Below the pieces are notes generated by a model. It saw only the letters and a program-made list of their open reading frames with translations, made no database searches and was not told the origin of the DNA. A DNA stretch of 64,000 nt from Choanephora cucurbitarum (lineage: Eukaryota > Mucoromycota > Mucoromycetes > Mucorales > Choanephoraceae), in assembly GCA_025331435.1 (NCBI GenBank), contig JAIWNI010000091.1, positions 1-64,000 of the forward strand, given 5' to 3'. Position numbers and translations under genes: made by a program. Numbering within the stretch: position 1 is the stretch's first letter; every line of letters begins with the position of its first letter. This document shows positions 45,423 to 56,165 of the stretch, one piece after another.

Positions 45423-46127
45423 TAAGGAAAGATAACATAACATGGCCATTGCATCAAAGCTTTGAAAGGATGGTGTAATTTACTGTTCGTCTTTGTAAAT
45501 CAACTTGGAATCGTTGACTGAAAATTTCGGTTACTCTGTGATTGTTTCTCCTGTCAGCTTGCTGCAGGAAGTAACGAGTATCCGAAATGCTAACAGCTTT
45601 TAGATCTCTCCTCGGTACAAAATAATCCGCAAGAATCCTCTCTTTTCAAGTAACATTCACAAAACTGTTGAGATTGTAGGAAACTTATTTCTCCTTTGTG
45701 CCAATTCTCGTAACAACCATTTACTCTTCAAATAGAAAAGAAGATTGATAGCAAAAAGGCATTTTGGCTTTTGATCTAATGACTAATCAAGTTTCTTGAC
45801 TATGAGTATTTATTTTGAGACATTCAAAGGATTACCCTTCATGTTTCGCCTGTTGCAACCAATATAGTTTCGCTCCTCTCCTAGCTTCTTGCAACAATGA
45901 GCGCTTGATAATGCAAGATCTCAAATTCTTTCCTTGATTTATAGTCAAAAAAATCATTCTTGGACTCATTGATGGCCAAGTTGCTTGGTACTCTCTCTTT
46001 AGCAACCATTAAGTTTGTTTTGTAGTAACAAGCCACTCTCCTCTTTTAATTTCCCTGTCGCTTTTTTAAGAACAAATAAAAAAAATGGAACTTTCTTTAG
46101 GCACCAAAAGAATCTTTATTTACAATT

Positions 46128-47039
46128 ATGAGTAACAGTTTTGCAAGCCTTTTCCGTCACTCTCGACTTGCAAGCTATGATCGTACTCTCAGCCAAGTAT
46201 ATACAACACCTTCGAAATACAAGAAGATTGGCGATTGGGGCTTAAAACGCAACTTGCCCACCGTCATTCGTACTCGTTATGCGACCATTGATTCTCTAGA
46301 CACAGCTGAACACCAAACACCTTGGCAATCTGGCAACAGTCAGGTCTTGTTTGTGAAGCGCTGGAAAGAAAACTTCCCCCACTCGAAGCGCCCTGTTCCT
46401 CGCTCTGACAGCATTACATACAATGTAGCCAAAATGACCCCTGCTGACTTCCGTCAATTCTTGAAGCAATGTGTTCATTTAGCACCTGAATTTCAAACGC
46501 TTTTGGCCAAGAAGCAGATTGTACCTGAGCAAGTGTTTGAGTTTCTGAAGGTTGCTTTTACAGACAGTCCTTCTGAAAGTATTGTAGGTCCTACCTACAG
46601 TGACATTGAAGTCGAACCTGGATATCCTGTAGAAGGCCGTATTCTCAATCACGATGGCAATGGTCATGCTGTTGGTGTGGGTGGTGTTGTTGCCTTTTTA
46701 CCCAAACGTAGTTCAGTTCACTTGAGACAGAAAGGTGATCGCCATGTACGCACGTTCTTCGTTGAATCAGCATCTATTGATGAAGAAGGAAAACCACGAG
46801 TTGTGTTGAGTGCTACACGACCTGGATCTGGATCCAACCTATCTCTTCCTTTAGAATTTGAGGCTCTAGAAAGAGATGCCAGCCCAATGTTCACCATGAC
46901 AACTGAAAATATGTTCCTGACCAGAAAGAGATCAATAGAAATTGCGAAGGATGACGATGATAGAGTACAAGCCAATCCAGATCATGAAAAGTTAATGAGT
47001 CGAATCTCAAGCTTGATCACAAACACACAACAAAAATAA
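46128..47039 (+). CDS. MRP51: mitochondrial small ribosomal subunit protein MRP51 (bS1m)
   Basis: Mrp51 is a fungal mitoribosomal small-subunit protein needed for translation of mitochondrial mRNAs. The intronless 303-residue frame starts MSNSFASLFRHSRLASYDRT and carries the family hallmark YKKIGDWGLKRNLPTVIRTR followed by YATIDSLDTAEHQTPWQSG. A middle part has LAPEFQTLLAKKQIVPEQVF and the S1-like region VEGRILNHDGNGHAVGVGG. The end is polar. The short N-terminus is only weakly presequence-like, as is usual in this family. An upstream ATG at 46085 opens a 16-codon frame that overlaps the true start (stop 46133-46135). It ends 24 bp from the RCC1-type gene. Confidence 0.85.
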   Translation: MSNSFASLFRHSRLASYDRTLSQVYTTPSKYKKIGDWGLKRNLPTVIRTRYATIDSLDTAEHQTPWQSGNSQVLFVKRWKENFPHSKRPVPRSDSITYNVAKMTPADFRQFLKQCVHLAPEFQTLLAKKQIVPEQVFEFLKVAFTDSPSESIVGPTYSDIEVEPGYPVEGRILNHDGNGHAVGVGGVVAFLPKRSSVHLRQKGDRHVRTFFVESASIDEEGKPRVVLSATRPGSGSNLSLPLEFEALERDASPMFTMTTENMFLTRKRSIEIAKDDDDRVQANPDHEKLMSRISSLITNTQQK

Positions 47040-47063
47040 AGAAGAAGAGAGGATAGAGAATGT

Positions 47064-48201
47064 TTATAAAGTTTGTACAAAAGTTGTCCAATGGCCTGCA
47101 AAACAGCTGATTGCTTTGGAATCACATTCTATTCTACGAAAACTACTATCACTAGAAACACCTTTCCTACCCAACTGCCCATATTTGTCTGAATGAATCG
47201 TTAGTTCAGATTCTATTACATTGTTGTGTACCTACTACTTCCACAAGACCATACTTGCCCTTGATCTAATAGTACATGAATATGAGTGATATTTGTCTGC
47301 ATGTTGTTTCTTTACCATCAAGTATAAGCGTATGTGTTGATCCACAGGATACTTGGACAGCTTGAATTTCTACTGGCTGATCCTGGTCATCCACGCATTG
47401 TGCCAATGTTATAACATCCTCTTTGTCATAAGTGCCAGAACCCAAACGTCCGTCTTTCGACCATCCAAAAGTATAAACATCGCCATTTAAGATGACAGCT
47501 GAATGGAACAGTCCACAGCTTGCTTGCTCTACTTTTGTCATCAGTCCACAAAAATAGTCAATGGCAATAGGCTGCCTTATTTCTTGATCTTCTAATATGC
47601 CTAGTTGACAGAGCTTGTTTGATCCAAGCCCGAAAACGGGTGTATCCACTGAGTTTGTCAAGAACAAGACATGTTGGCTAGAGGCATACATCGTGTTTAC
47701 AAGAGGCAGCTGGAGCGCTTCAGGCACAGCACATGCTAAATCTTGACAATCTAGACGCTTGACTTCTCCCTGGTAATCTAACATAAAGACGCATTGTTGG
47801 CTATACACTGCATGACGTACGGCCTTAAAAGAGCATTCAAATGATCTTGAAATCAAGTAGAGTGTTTCATGGTTATCAATAAACCCCATGGTCGTATTGG
47901 GATCGCCAAATATACATGTTGGCAGTTTAGCCTTGCATTGCTCAACTAGCTTTTTGGTCAGAATCGACTGAAACCCCCAAACATATAAAGAGTCATCGCT
48001 GTCTAGCTTAATAAGAATTAATGTTTTTCTTTACAAACAAAGGTGGAAAGAGGGCATACAGGTTGTTCCAATGGTTACTTCCCAATTTGCATACAAGACT
48101 GCCTTAATATTTTCGCATAGGCAAGCCTCTGATAGAACTTCCTTAGTTTCATTTCCTGTCTGACCAAATGCATTAAATCCAAAACAGTAAAGTTTATGCA
48201 T
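47064..48201 (-). CDS. RCC1-repeat protein (ATS1/RCCD1-like)
   Basis: This is a small RCC1-type beta-propeller. The first exon MHKLYCFGFNAFGQTGNETK has the FGxNxxGQTG repeat start. It joins YSDDSLYVWGFQS, then a long exon with FGLGSNKLCQLGILEDQ and VYTFGWSKDGRLGSGTYD, and CGSTHTLILD. Two more splices restore DQGQVWSCGSNKYGQLGRK and the end HWTTFVQTL with TAA at 47064-47066. The last two introns are inferred, because the unspliced frame runs into a stop at 47266. Repeats are fewer than the seven of RCC1, as in yeast Ats1 and human RCCD1. Partner unknown. Confidence 0.75.
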
Positions 48202-48535
48202 TTTTTAAGAGAAACGAAAGAAAAAGAAGAGTCTGCAACTCATTTGTCTTGTATAAATTTGGATTCTAAAGTGCCTCGTTTTCTTTGTAAATGACTGTAC
48301 CAGGCAGTACTATCATCTTGGATTTTTTCGTTGTTGCAGAAGAAGGGAGGAATTGAATGACCTTCTCTTAAAGCGATTACTTGTATTAGATACAAAAAAT
48401 AGAACGAAAAAGAAAGGATGCTACAGAAAGGCGTGTCTGAGTTATATGTCTTTGATTGGCTACCTCGAGAAAGCTTTTTTTTTTATTTTTCTGGTCAATA
48501 AAGTAGACTTTTTCAAAACAACAACCTAGATTTAA
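48202..48535. promoter_or_regulatory. divergent promoter, RCC1-type gene / GIR2-like gene
   Basis: A 334-bp region separates the two divergent start codons. It contains an A/T-rich tract with a T-run at about 48470-48490, close to the GIR2-like start; nothing further is recognisable. Confidence 0.5.
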
Positions 48536-49549
48536 ATGACTGGTAAAGGGCTTAACGCGAACTTTTAAAGCTGATCATCGCAGCTAAGATTTCTCTGTAG
48601 ACTACTCTGAAGAACAAGCCAACGAACTTGAAGCTCTTGCTTCTATTTACCCCGATGAATTCACTGGTAACTTCACTTAACTATCTCGATCCGAACTTGA
48701 CACTTACGCTTAAACAAACTTTAGCTATCAGCGAAAAGGAGTTTGTTGTTTCTGTATTCCCTGAAGAACAAGATGAAGAAAATCCTCGTGAGTCAATAAA
48801 AGCATGACTAGAGTAAGGAAGCTAACATGATTGTTATCAGGTGGGCTTTCTTTGCACGTAACATATACACCCAACTACCCAGACGAATTGCCAGAATATG
48901 AAATCGAGACAATTCAAGGGCAAATTCCCCAAACATATTACGCAAAAATTGAAAAGGCTGTTAAAAATGCAGTAAGTGTCTGCTTGTTGTACAGCAAGAA
49001 AGATGATTGAAAAAGCATGAGGGAATCCTTTTTAGGCTGAGGAATCAATTGGCATGGCAATGATTTTCACAATGGTAATGGCCATGAAGGAAGAATTAGA
49101 TAACATTGTGTTGGATGTGAAGAGAGCAGAAGAAGCAGAGATTGAAGAAAGAAAGCGCAAAGAAGAAGAAGCTGAACAAGCTAAATTCAATGGCACCAAA
49201 GTTACAGTAGAGAGTTTCCTTGAATGGAAGAAGAAGTTTGACGCTGAGATGAAAGCAAAGGAAGCTGTATTGCAAGCACAACGAGAGAAGGAACTGAAGG
49301 GCAAACTGACAGGTAAAAATCAAAGATGTTGATATAAGAATATTGTCTCATATAGTGGTAATAGGTCGTCAACTGTTTGAGCAAGATAAGACACTTGCTC
49401 TTTCCGATGCTAAATACATGGACGAAGGTGATGTTTCTGTGGACGCATCTCAGTTCGATAAAGAAGAGCGTGGCGGTGCATTAGACAATAAAAATGAAGA
49501 CGAAGACGAAAATGCTGTTTGGAAGCAATTCAATAATAGAGAAGACTAA
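48536..49549 (+). CDS. GIR2: RWD-domain protein, GIR2/RWDD1-like (DRG partner)
   Basis: Gir2/DFRP2 stabilises the Rbg2/DRG2 GTPase and binds Gcn1 through its RWD domain. The first exon is only ATG ACT G. The RWD domain then reads DYSEEQANELEALASIYPDE, EKEFVVSVFPEEQ, then LSLHVTYTPNYPDELPEYEI with the canonical YPxxxP element, and GMAMIFTMVMAMKEELDN. A Glu/Lys coil and the DFRP-type segment GTKVTVESFLEWKKKFDAEM follow, then RQLFEQDKTLALSDAKYM and an acidic end. Six exons are joined; introns fall at TD, FT/AIS, NP/RGG, before AEES and before RQLF. Confidence 0.88.
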
Positions 49550-50072
49550 AAATAAAGAAAATGGTTACAATCCTTATGCACAAGAATGACAGTCTTCATG
49601 TTATGTTGAAATTTAGGTAGTCTATTTTAGCGCTTCAGCAACTCGATAAAAGAAAACTAGCCTGCGCAAATGGTGACTGAGTATATACTATGTGCGGTAT
49701 CTGTACCTCATGTTCTCCCGCCGTCGCGAGATAAAGAATGATTATCCATGTTTTTTCATCTCCAACATGAAAAAATAAATTTTTCTTCCAGTAATCCGTC
49801 GCTCATGCTCCTTCTCGAAAGACATCAAGGCAAAACTCATCTAATGGATAGAGACAAGGACTACAGCATATAGTCTTCGTCTTGGGGGGTCAGCTTTCTA
49901 CTTTTGGTTGACAAAGTACTACTATAGCGTAATTTAGACAAAGGTGATCTTTCCTGATTGCATCACCACCAATCAATATGAGAGGTCTTTCTAGTTTTGA
50001 AGCGTTATATGGTTACGATGAGTCAAAGTGAATTTTCAGAATGAGTGGTACAAGTGAAGAAGTACAGCTCTC
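49550..50072. other. intergenic, no gene seen
   Basis: No coding frame is convincing. The N-terminal part of the mobile-element relic that follows may once have lain here but is not readable. Confidence 0.4.
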
Positions 50073-50630
50073 GAAGATGCTACAGCTGCATATGACTCGT
50101 ATCAAGAGCATAAGTATACATTGAGAAACATTTATTACAGTTCTGCTCGCAATGTAAATAAAAGACGACATGGAATGATACAAAGGGAAGCTTATAATTA
50201 AACGTGCTCAGCTGAGAGGAGATATGACCGATAAGAACAGTAAGTACTACATATTATGTTTGTGGGTGACAGAGGCTATGGGTTTGGCTTGTTTATTCGA
50301 ATACACATTTATCTAGGTGATTCATGGAAAGCAAAGAATCATAGCCATTATATATCAGTGCGTACAAGCAACGAACATAATATGTGTCAAATCTGTGTTT
50401 TCTGCTTTCAAAATATAAGCTGTCCATTAGGAATTGTAGAAAAAGATGGAAAAGAGAGTCTCAAGACGATCCATGGTACCTCTGTATATATTGACACAAC
50501 CTGTGCTCTTCGTTTAGCAAAACAATCCCATAAACCAAGAGACTCTCTGGCTGCCTTGGTCACTAGTATTTCCGGTGCATCTAGACTGATTGATTCAATG
50601 ATCATCAAAGTATTCGATTCTTCCCTGTAA
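50073..50630 (+). pseudogene. relic of a TnpB/Fanzor-like RuvC nuclease gene, three nonsense codons
   Basis: One plus-strand frame runs the whole length, broken only by stops at 50199, 50232 and 50241. Before them it reads EDATAAYDSYQEHKYTLRNI and NVNKRRHGMIQREAYN. After them it reads MFVGDRGYGFGLFI, then YLGDSWKAKNHSHY, then RTSNEHNMCQICVFCFQ, a second zinc-half with one Cys (IDTTCAL) and KPRDSLAALVTSISGASRLI. The TNEH-(T)SQ-x-C-x-x-C pattern, a spaced second Cys pair and the following RD motif match TnpB/Fanzor C-terminal architecture. One zinc Cys is lost (Tyr in VYIDTTC). It is a second, separately decaying member of the family at 16.3 kb. The Fanzor assignment is inference. Confidence 0.55.
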
Positions 50631-51474
50631 TCACAGCAATCTATTTTACAGTGTTTATTATTTTTTTTGGCCATTACTTCTCTTAAATCAAAACAGGGCT
50701 AGGCTTAACGCTGATCGTGCGTATACCTTTTAGGATAAAGTACAAAATTACACTTTATCCAGTAGATCAATTTACTAATTCTTTCAAATTAATGTTTATA
50801 ACTGTGTTAGTTACCGTATTTTTTATGTACATGCGAGTATCTTCTATTGATGAAAGTTTGATTTTCGGAACACTAATTCTGTTTATTATATGTTTTGCGG
50901 CATGCAGTTACTTTACTCTCTCAGTATGTTTTAATGTTAACATCAGTGCAAAAATATAATGATACTTTCTTCAATGAGCCAAACAGAAAAGAAAAGGAAC
51001 TGAAAACAGCCGCTTGGATTCAATATATCATACATTTGATTTAATATACCCACTTTTTTACTACAACTATCGAATAAGCGAGCTAAAATCATGCACAACA
51101 ATCCTTTTTATGTCACATCACAATAGGAATAAACAAAGTATCTCCAATCCCTGACGTTTAACCAAATTTTATTGAAGTCTTATGTAACAATAAAAAGGAA
51201 ATACTTGTAAACGGGGAGGACAAGCTGCTTTGCTTTGTTTGGAAGTGCGGTCTCTTAATACTTTCATTCTTTTTCCTTCTTTTTTTTTTTGCATGAAGAG
51301 TTCCCACTATAACCCAAATGGGGATTAAACCTTGTTTACTTACACCCTGAATTTACCCCAAAAAACTCTGATTATTCCCGCCCTATTACATAACCAGATT
51401 ATGATATGATTAGATGTTATTCTTTTTCTTTCTTTCTTTCTATATTTACTCATTTTCTTCTATCTGATATCCTA
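50631..51474. other. intergenic, pyruvate kinase upstream region
   Basis: A hydrophobic 80-codon frame at 50717-50959 has no family resemblance. Pyrimidine-rich tracts (TCTTTCTTTCTTTC at about 51427) lie just before the pyruvate kinase ATG, as is common in promoters or leaders of strongly expressed fungal genes. Confidence 0.4.
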
Positions 51475-53607
51475 ATGCTTTCAAATACACCAACCTCTGG
51501 CTTGCAATGGATTGCCGAAATGGACGTGGATGTGAGCACTTCCGCTGCTAGAAAATCAACTATCATTGGCACTATTGGTAAGTCTATCATTTGAAAGCAA
51601 ACAGGCTGATGTATAAATGAACCACAACAATAGGTCCAAAGACAAACAGTGTAGAAATGATTACTCAGCTTCGTAATGCTGGGTTAAATGTTGTTCGCAT
51701 GAACTTTTCCCATGGCTCCTATGAGGTATATATCATGTCTGGATGACAGCAATCTGGGATAAACAGAAGGCTTAGTAAACAAATCACTTTCATGTACTTT
51801 TTTTTTTCTGAGAATAGTACCATCAATCAGTGATTGAAAACACTCGCAAGAGCTGTCAAAGTAAGTGACTTGAAGCATTAACACTATAACATGAGGTATC
51901 TTTTCTCAATGACTTTATTTTAAAATCAAGTGTATCCTGGAAGACCCACAGCAATTGCACTTGATACCAAAGGCCCTGAAATTAGAACTGGTTTGATGAA
52001 AGATAATGTTGAGGTAAATCTATTTTTTTTTTGTCTTTTTGCACATATATTGATAAAGATGATAGATTGAAATTAAAGCTGGCCATGAATTCACTTTAAC
52101 TGTCAATGACCAATATAAGGAGAACTGCGATGATCAATACATATACATTGATTACAAGAATCTCCCTAAAGTGATTGAGAAAGGAAAAGTTGTCTTTGTG
52201 GATGATGGCATTCTTTCCCTTGAAGTGACCGAAGTTTTAGAAGACGGTGTTCGAGTAAAAGCTTTAAATCACGGCAAGCTATCCTCTCGCAAAGGTGTCA
52301 ACCTACCCGGCACACCTGTTGATCTTCCTGCTTTATCAGAAAAAGACAAAGCCGATTTACAATTTGGTGTACAGAACAAGGTAGACATCATCTTTGCCTC
52401 ATTTATTCGTCGTGGCCAAGATGTCAAGGACATAAGAGAGGCTTTAGGAGAAGCAGGAAAGAACATCAAGATTATCTCAAAAATTGAGAATCATCAAGGA
52501 GTCGAAAACTTTGACGACATCTTGGAGCAAACAGACGGCATCATGGTTGCTCGTGGTGTAAGCGGAAAACATGACAATTTAGATATTCAAATATAGCTTA
52601 TCTTTGTTTAGGATATGGGTATCGAAATTCCTTTGGAGAGAGTATTCATTGCTCAAAAAATGATGATTGCAAAATGCAACCTTGTAGGCAAACCTGTTAT
52701 TTGGTATGTGTATATGGGGTACATTTAAAAAGAGCTTTAATTCATATAGCTAATATCAACAGTGCTACTCAAATGTTGGAATCAATGACTGTAAGTTTAT
52801 CAGCTTATATCTGTAATGTGTGTGCGTATTAACCCAGCTTTAGCAAAACCCTCGGCCTACACGTGCCGAAGTTTCTGATGTAGCTAATGCTATCTTAGAT
52901 GGCGCAGACTGTGTCATGCTTTCAGGCGAAACAGCTAAGGGTGCTTATCCTATTGAAGCTGTTCATACAATGCATCAGACATGTCTTCTAGCTGAATCTG
53001 TCATATTTTATCCTCATCTTTTCAACCAGCTGCGAGCACTTACACCTTTGCCTACTAGTACTACTGAGACAGTTGCATGTGCTGCTGTCAACGCTGCTCA
53101 TGAACAAGGCGCTAAAGCCATCGTTGTGCTTACTACTTCCGGCAAATCTGCTCGGTTGATCTCTAAGTATCGACCTAGTATTCCTATCATTGTGGTTACT
53201 CGTAACCCGCAGACTGCCCGTCAAGCTCATCTTCACCGTGGATGTTTTCCTTTCTATTACCCTACTGCTTCTTCTAAAGAAGCAAGTCGCTTAAGCGCCT
53301 CTTATAGTAAGGATTATCTCAGCCCTCTTGATTTAGCTCCTTGGCAAGATGATGTAGATGCTAGAATTAAATGGGGTAAGAGAAGCAAAAGATTGAGATG
53401 ACTTTATACTAAAGAAAAACAATAAAACATTAGGTATGGAGCAGGCTATCAAGTATGGGTAAGTGAATTATCCTTTTTATTCAAAACAAATCATAGGCTA
53501 ATCTGTGTCATAGATTCATCGGGCATAATGAGCCTATTATAGCTGTCCAAGGATGGAGAGGAGGTCTAGGCAACACAAATACGTTACGTATACTGATCTC
53601 GCCTTAA
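51475..53607 (+). CDS. PYK1: pyruvate kinase
   Basis: Pyruvate kinase makes pyruvate and ATP from phosphoenolpyruvate in the last step of glycolysis. About ten exons join to give [82 protein letters not shown] and [20 protein letters not shown]. The catalytic [18 protein letters not shown] and [16 protein letters not shown] follow, then [30 protein letters not shown] and [15 protein letters not shown]. The C-terminal domain has a longer than usual loop (about 20 residues, [20 protein letters not shown]). The end is ambiguous: unspliced it stops at 53605-53607 (NTLRILISP), while a possible last intron would stop at 53657-53659 (NTLQCCA). Confidence 0.93.
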
Positions 53608-54083
53608 TCAACATTTGCTTTATAAAATGCTTATTTTACTAATAGAATGTTGTGCGTAAGAATTTACTTTTCATGTGTTGTGATTCAGGATTGGAAGTAC
53701 TATGCTATTCTAAAACTATAGGTGTGCATATTGCCATAAAAGTCATGTCAGGAACACGAAATATGACCTATCCTTGTACCAATGAGCTTGTGTCATAATA
53801 TCAGATCGTCATTTGGCTTAAACAGAGAAAGCATACAAAAGAAATGAACCTGAGAATTACAGTTTTTTGATAGACATGCAGCTACTTTCAGTTCTTATAT
53901 TTCTTGTGTTAACTCGTCAAACGAGTTGTTATTTCTTTTACAAGAGACATAGTGGCTCAAGGTTGCTTGTATATATATTCAACCAAAGACAAAAGACATT
54001 CAATGTAGTATTATATATAAAGTATTATATTTTATTTAAACAAAAGCATTGCTTTTTAAGATACATTTACAGGATCAGGCAAT
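53608..54083. other. intergenic between convergent pyruvate kinase and EF-1alpha genes
   Basis: No gene seen. It should hold the two 3' UTRs and polyadenylation regions of two highly expressed genes; an AT-rich part lies at 53990-54060 next to the EF-1alpha end. Confidence 0.5.
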
Positions 54084-55603
54084 TTATTTCTTACCAGCCT
54101 TGGCAGCAGCCTTGGTGACCTTACCAGCCTTGTCAACCTTTTCGACGGCCTTAATGACACCGACGGCAACGGTTTGACGCATATCACGGACGGCGAAACG
54201 ACCGAGAGGAGGGTAGTCAGTGTAAGCTTCAACACACATGGGCTTGGAAGGAACCATCTTGACGATAGCAGAGTCACCGCTCTTGACAAACTTAGGAGCA
54301 TCCTCGAGCTTCTTACCTTCAAGGATAGAGAAAAGTTAGAAATGTTTAAAGAGGTAAAGAGGTCCATATGGATACCTCTTTACAGCCAAAATTTCGATTT
54401 TAAAAAAAATCGAAAAATTGACAACATTTTTAAAAAATTAAAACGGAGTTTGAACTTACCAGAACGACGGTCAATCTTTTCAATCAATTCAGAGAACTTA
54501 CAGGCGATGTGAGCAGTGTGACAATCGAGGACAGGAGCGTAACCAGCACCAATTTGACCAGGGTGGTTCAAGATAATAACTTGAGCAGTGAAAGAACCGG
54601 CTTCCTTGGCGGGGTCATTCTTGGAGTCGGAACAGACGTTACCACGACGGATATCCTTGACGGAAACGTTCTTGACGTTGAAACCGACGTTGTCACCGGG
54701 GAGACCTTCAGTGAGGGTTTCGTGGTGCATTTCGACGGACTTAACTTCAGTGGTGACGGCAGCAGGAGCGAAAGTGACAACCATACCAGCCTTGATAACA
54801 CCAGTTTCAACACGACCAACGGGAACAGTACCGATACCACCGATCTTGTAGACATCTTGGAGGGGAAGACGGAGAGGCTTGTCGGAAGGACGAACAGGGG
54901 GTTCGATGGCATCGATGGCTTCGAGGAGAGTCTTACCGGTCTTTTCACCAGCCTTGGTTTCCTTCTTCCATCCCTTGAACCAGGGCATGTTGGTAGATTC
55001 ATCCAACATGTTGTCACCGTGCCAGCCAGAAATGGGGACGAAGGGGACAGCCTTGGGGTTGAAACCGATCTTCTTGATGAAGGAGGAGACTTCCTTGACG
55101 ATTTCAGTGTAACGGGCTTCGGACCACTTGGTGGTATCCATCTTGTTGATAGCAACGATCAATTGACGGACACCCAAGGTGAAGGCAAGAAGAGCGTGTT
55201 CACGGGTTTGACCATCCTTGGAGATACCAGCTTCGAATTCACCAGTACCACCAGCAATGATAAGAATAGCACAATCGGCTTGAGAAGTACCGGTAATCAT
55301 GTTCTTGATGAAATCACGGTGACCGGGAGCATCAATAACGGTAACGTGGTACTTGGGGGTTTCGAACTTCCAGAGAGCAATATCGATAGTGATACCTCTT
55401 TCACGTTCAGCCTTAAGCTTGTCAAGAACCCAGGCGTACTTGAAGGAACCCTTACCGAGTTCAGCGGCTTCCTTTTCGAACTTTTCAATGGTACGCTTGT
55501 CAATACCACCACACTTGTAAATCAAGTGACCGGTGGTGGTAGATTTACCAGAATCGACGTGACCAATAACGACAACGTTAACGTGAGTCTTTTCCTTACC
55601 CAT
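54084..55603 (-). CDS. TEF1: translation elongation factor EF-1alpha
   Basis: eEF1A delivers aminoacyl-tRNA to the ribosome. The first coding exon runs from [20 protein letters not shown] (P-loop GHVDSGKST) through [36 protein letters not shown] (G3), [15 protein letters not shown] (G4) and [15 protein letters not shown] (G5), to [20 protein letters not shown]. One intron (about 54316-54457) joins RRSG to [20 protein letters not shown], and the protein ends [12 protein letters not shown], full length. Third positions are strongly biased to C/G compared with neighbouring genes, as expected for very high expression. That bias also makes a long antisense open frame. A 5'-UTR intron and a TATA box precede it. 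Confidence 0.97.
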
Positions 55604-55608
55604 TGTGA

Positions 55609-55680
55609 CTATAGAAGCAAAAGCAAGAGTTAGTAGGCTTATTAAAAGAAGATGGATGGATGGATGGATGCGACGTTTAC
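55609..55680 (-). other. 5'-UTR intron of EF-1alpha
   Basis: On the minus strand, AAGAAG is followed by GTAAACG, then a perfect TACTAAC branch-point box, a pyrimidine-rich stretch and CTATAG, 5 bases before the EF-1alpha ATG. A (GATG)4 microsatellite lies inside. Leader introns are typical of fungal EF-1alpha genes. Confidence 0.75.
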
Positions 55681-55741
55681 CTTCTTAAAATTGGATGATT
55701 AAAAGGGAAAGAAAAAAAAACTTTTGGAATGAAAAATTTTT

Positions 55742-55749
55742 CTTATATA
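55742..55749 (-). promoter_or_regulatory. TATA box of EF-1alpha
   Basis: TATATAAG on the minus strand, about 60 bp upstream of the inferred 5'-UTR intron donor, a suitable place for a strong TATA-driven promoter. The rest of 55604-56165 shows no gene. Confidence 0.6.
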
Positions 55750-56165
55750 CCATTTTTTCCATATAATTTTCCCGAGTCAACTATTTTTCTTAGAGCCAAT
55801 TGTACTGCTTGTATTTAAGTTTGCTGTGACTTAATATCTCTAGTTAGCGTAAACTGCCTGTAAAGGTTTAACGAAAGAGCAAAGAAAAATTTTTTATGCA
55901 CTTACCTTAATCAGTCGCCCTTATGGCCCAATACGCTCAAGTACCCTTTTTCTTTGGGTGATTTATGGCCATACTTCTATTACTATTGCGCTCTTCATAT
56001 GTTTAACAATGATGACTGATATAGCTTATTGATTTTGTATGTCTCACTTCTTGAAACAGAAAGAAAAAAAGGTCAAATTGCATGAATAAGTGATTTCTTT
56101 TGAGATTTATTACTTGTCAATGATTTCAGAAAAAAAAAGATGTATTCCAAGATGTCTAAAAGGGA

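Noticed and set aside
47266..47320. apparent early stop in the RCC1-type gene at 47266
   Set aside because: Two short introns restore the RCC1 repeat DQGQVWSCGSNKYGQLG and extend the gene to 47064.
50717..50959. hydrophobic 80-codon frame upstream of pyruvate kinase
   Set aside because: AT-rich sequence readily yields hydrophobic frames; no family resemblance or leader features.
54509..55633. 374-codon plus-strand open frame opposite EF-1alpha
   Set aside because: It is the antisense shadow of the EF-1alpha exon, produced by the strong codon bias of that gene; its translation is low-complexity and resembles no family.
55650..55671. GATG tetranucleotide repeat as a regulatory element
   Set aside because: It lies inside the inferred 5'-UTR intron of EF-1alpha and looks like a simple microsatellite.
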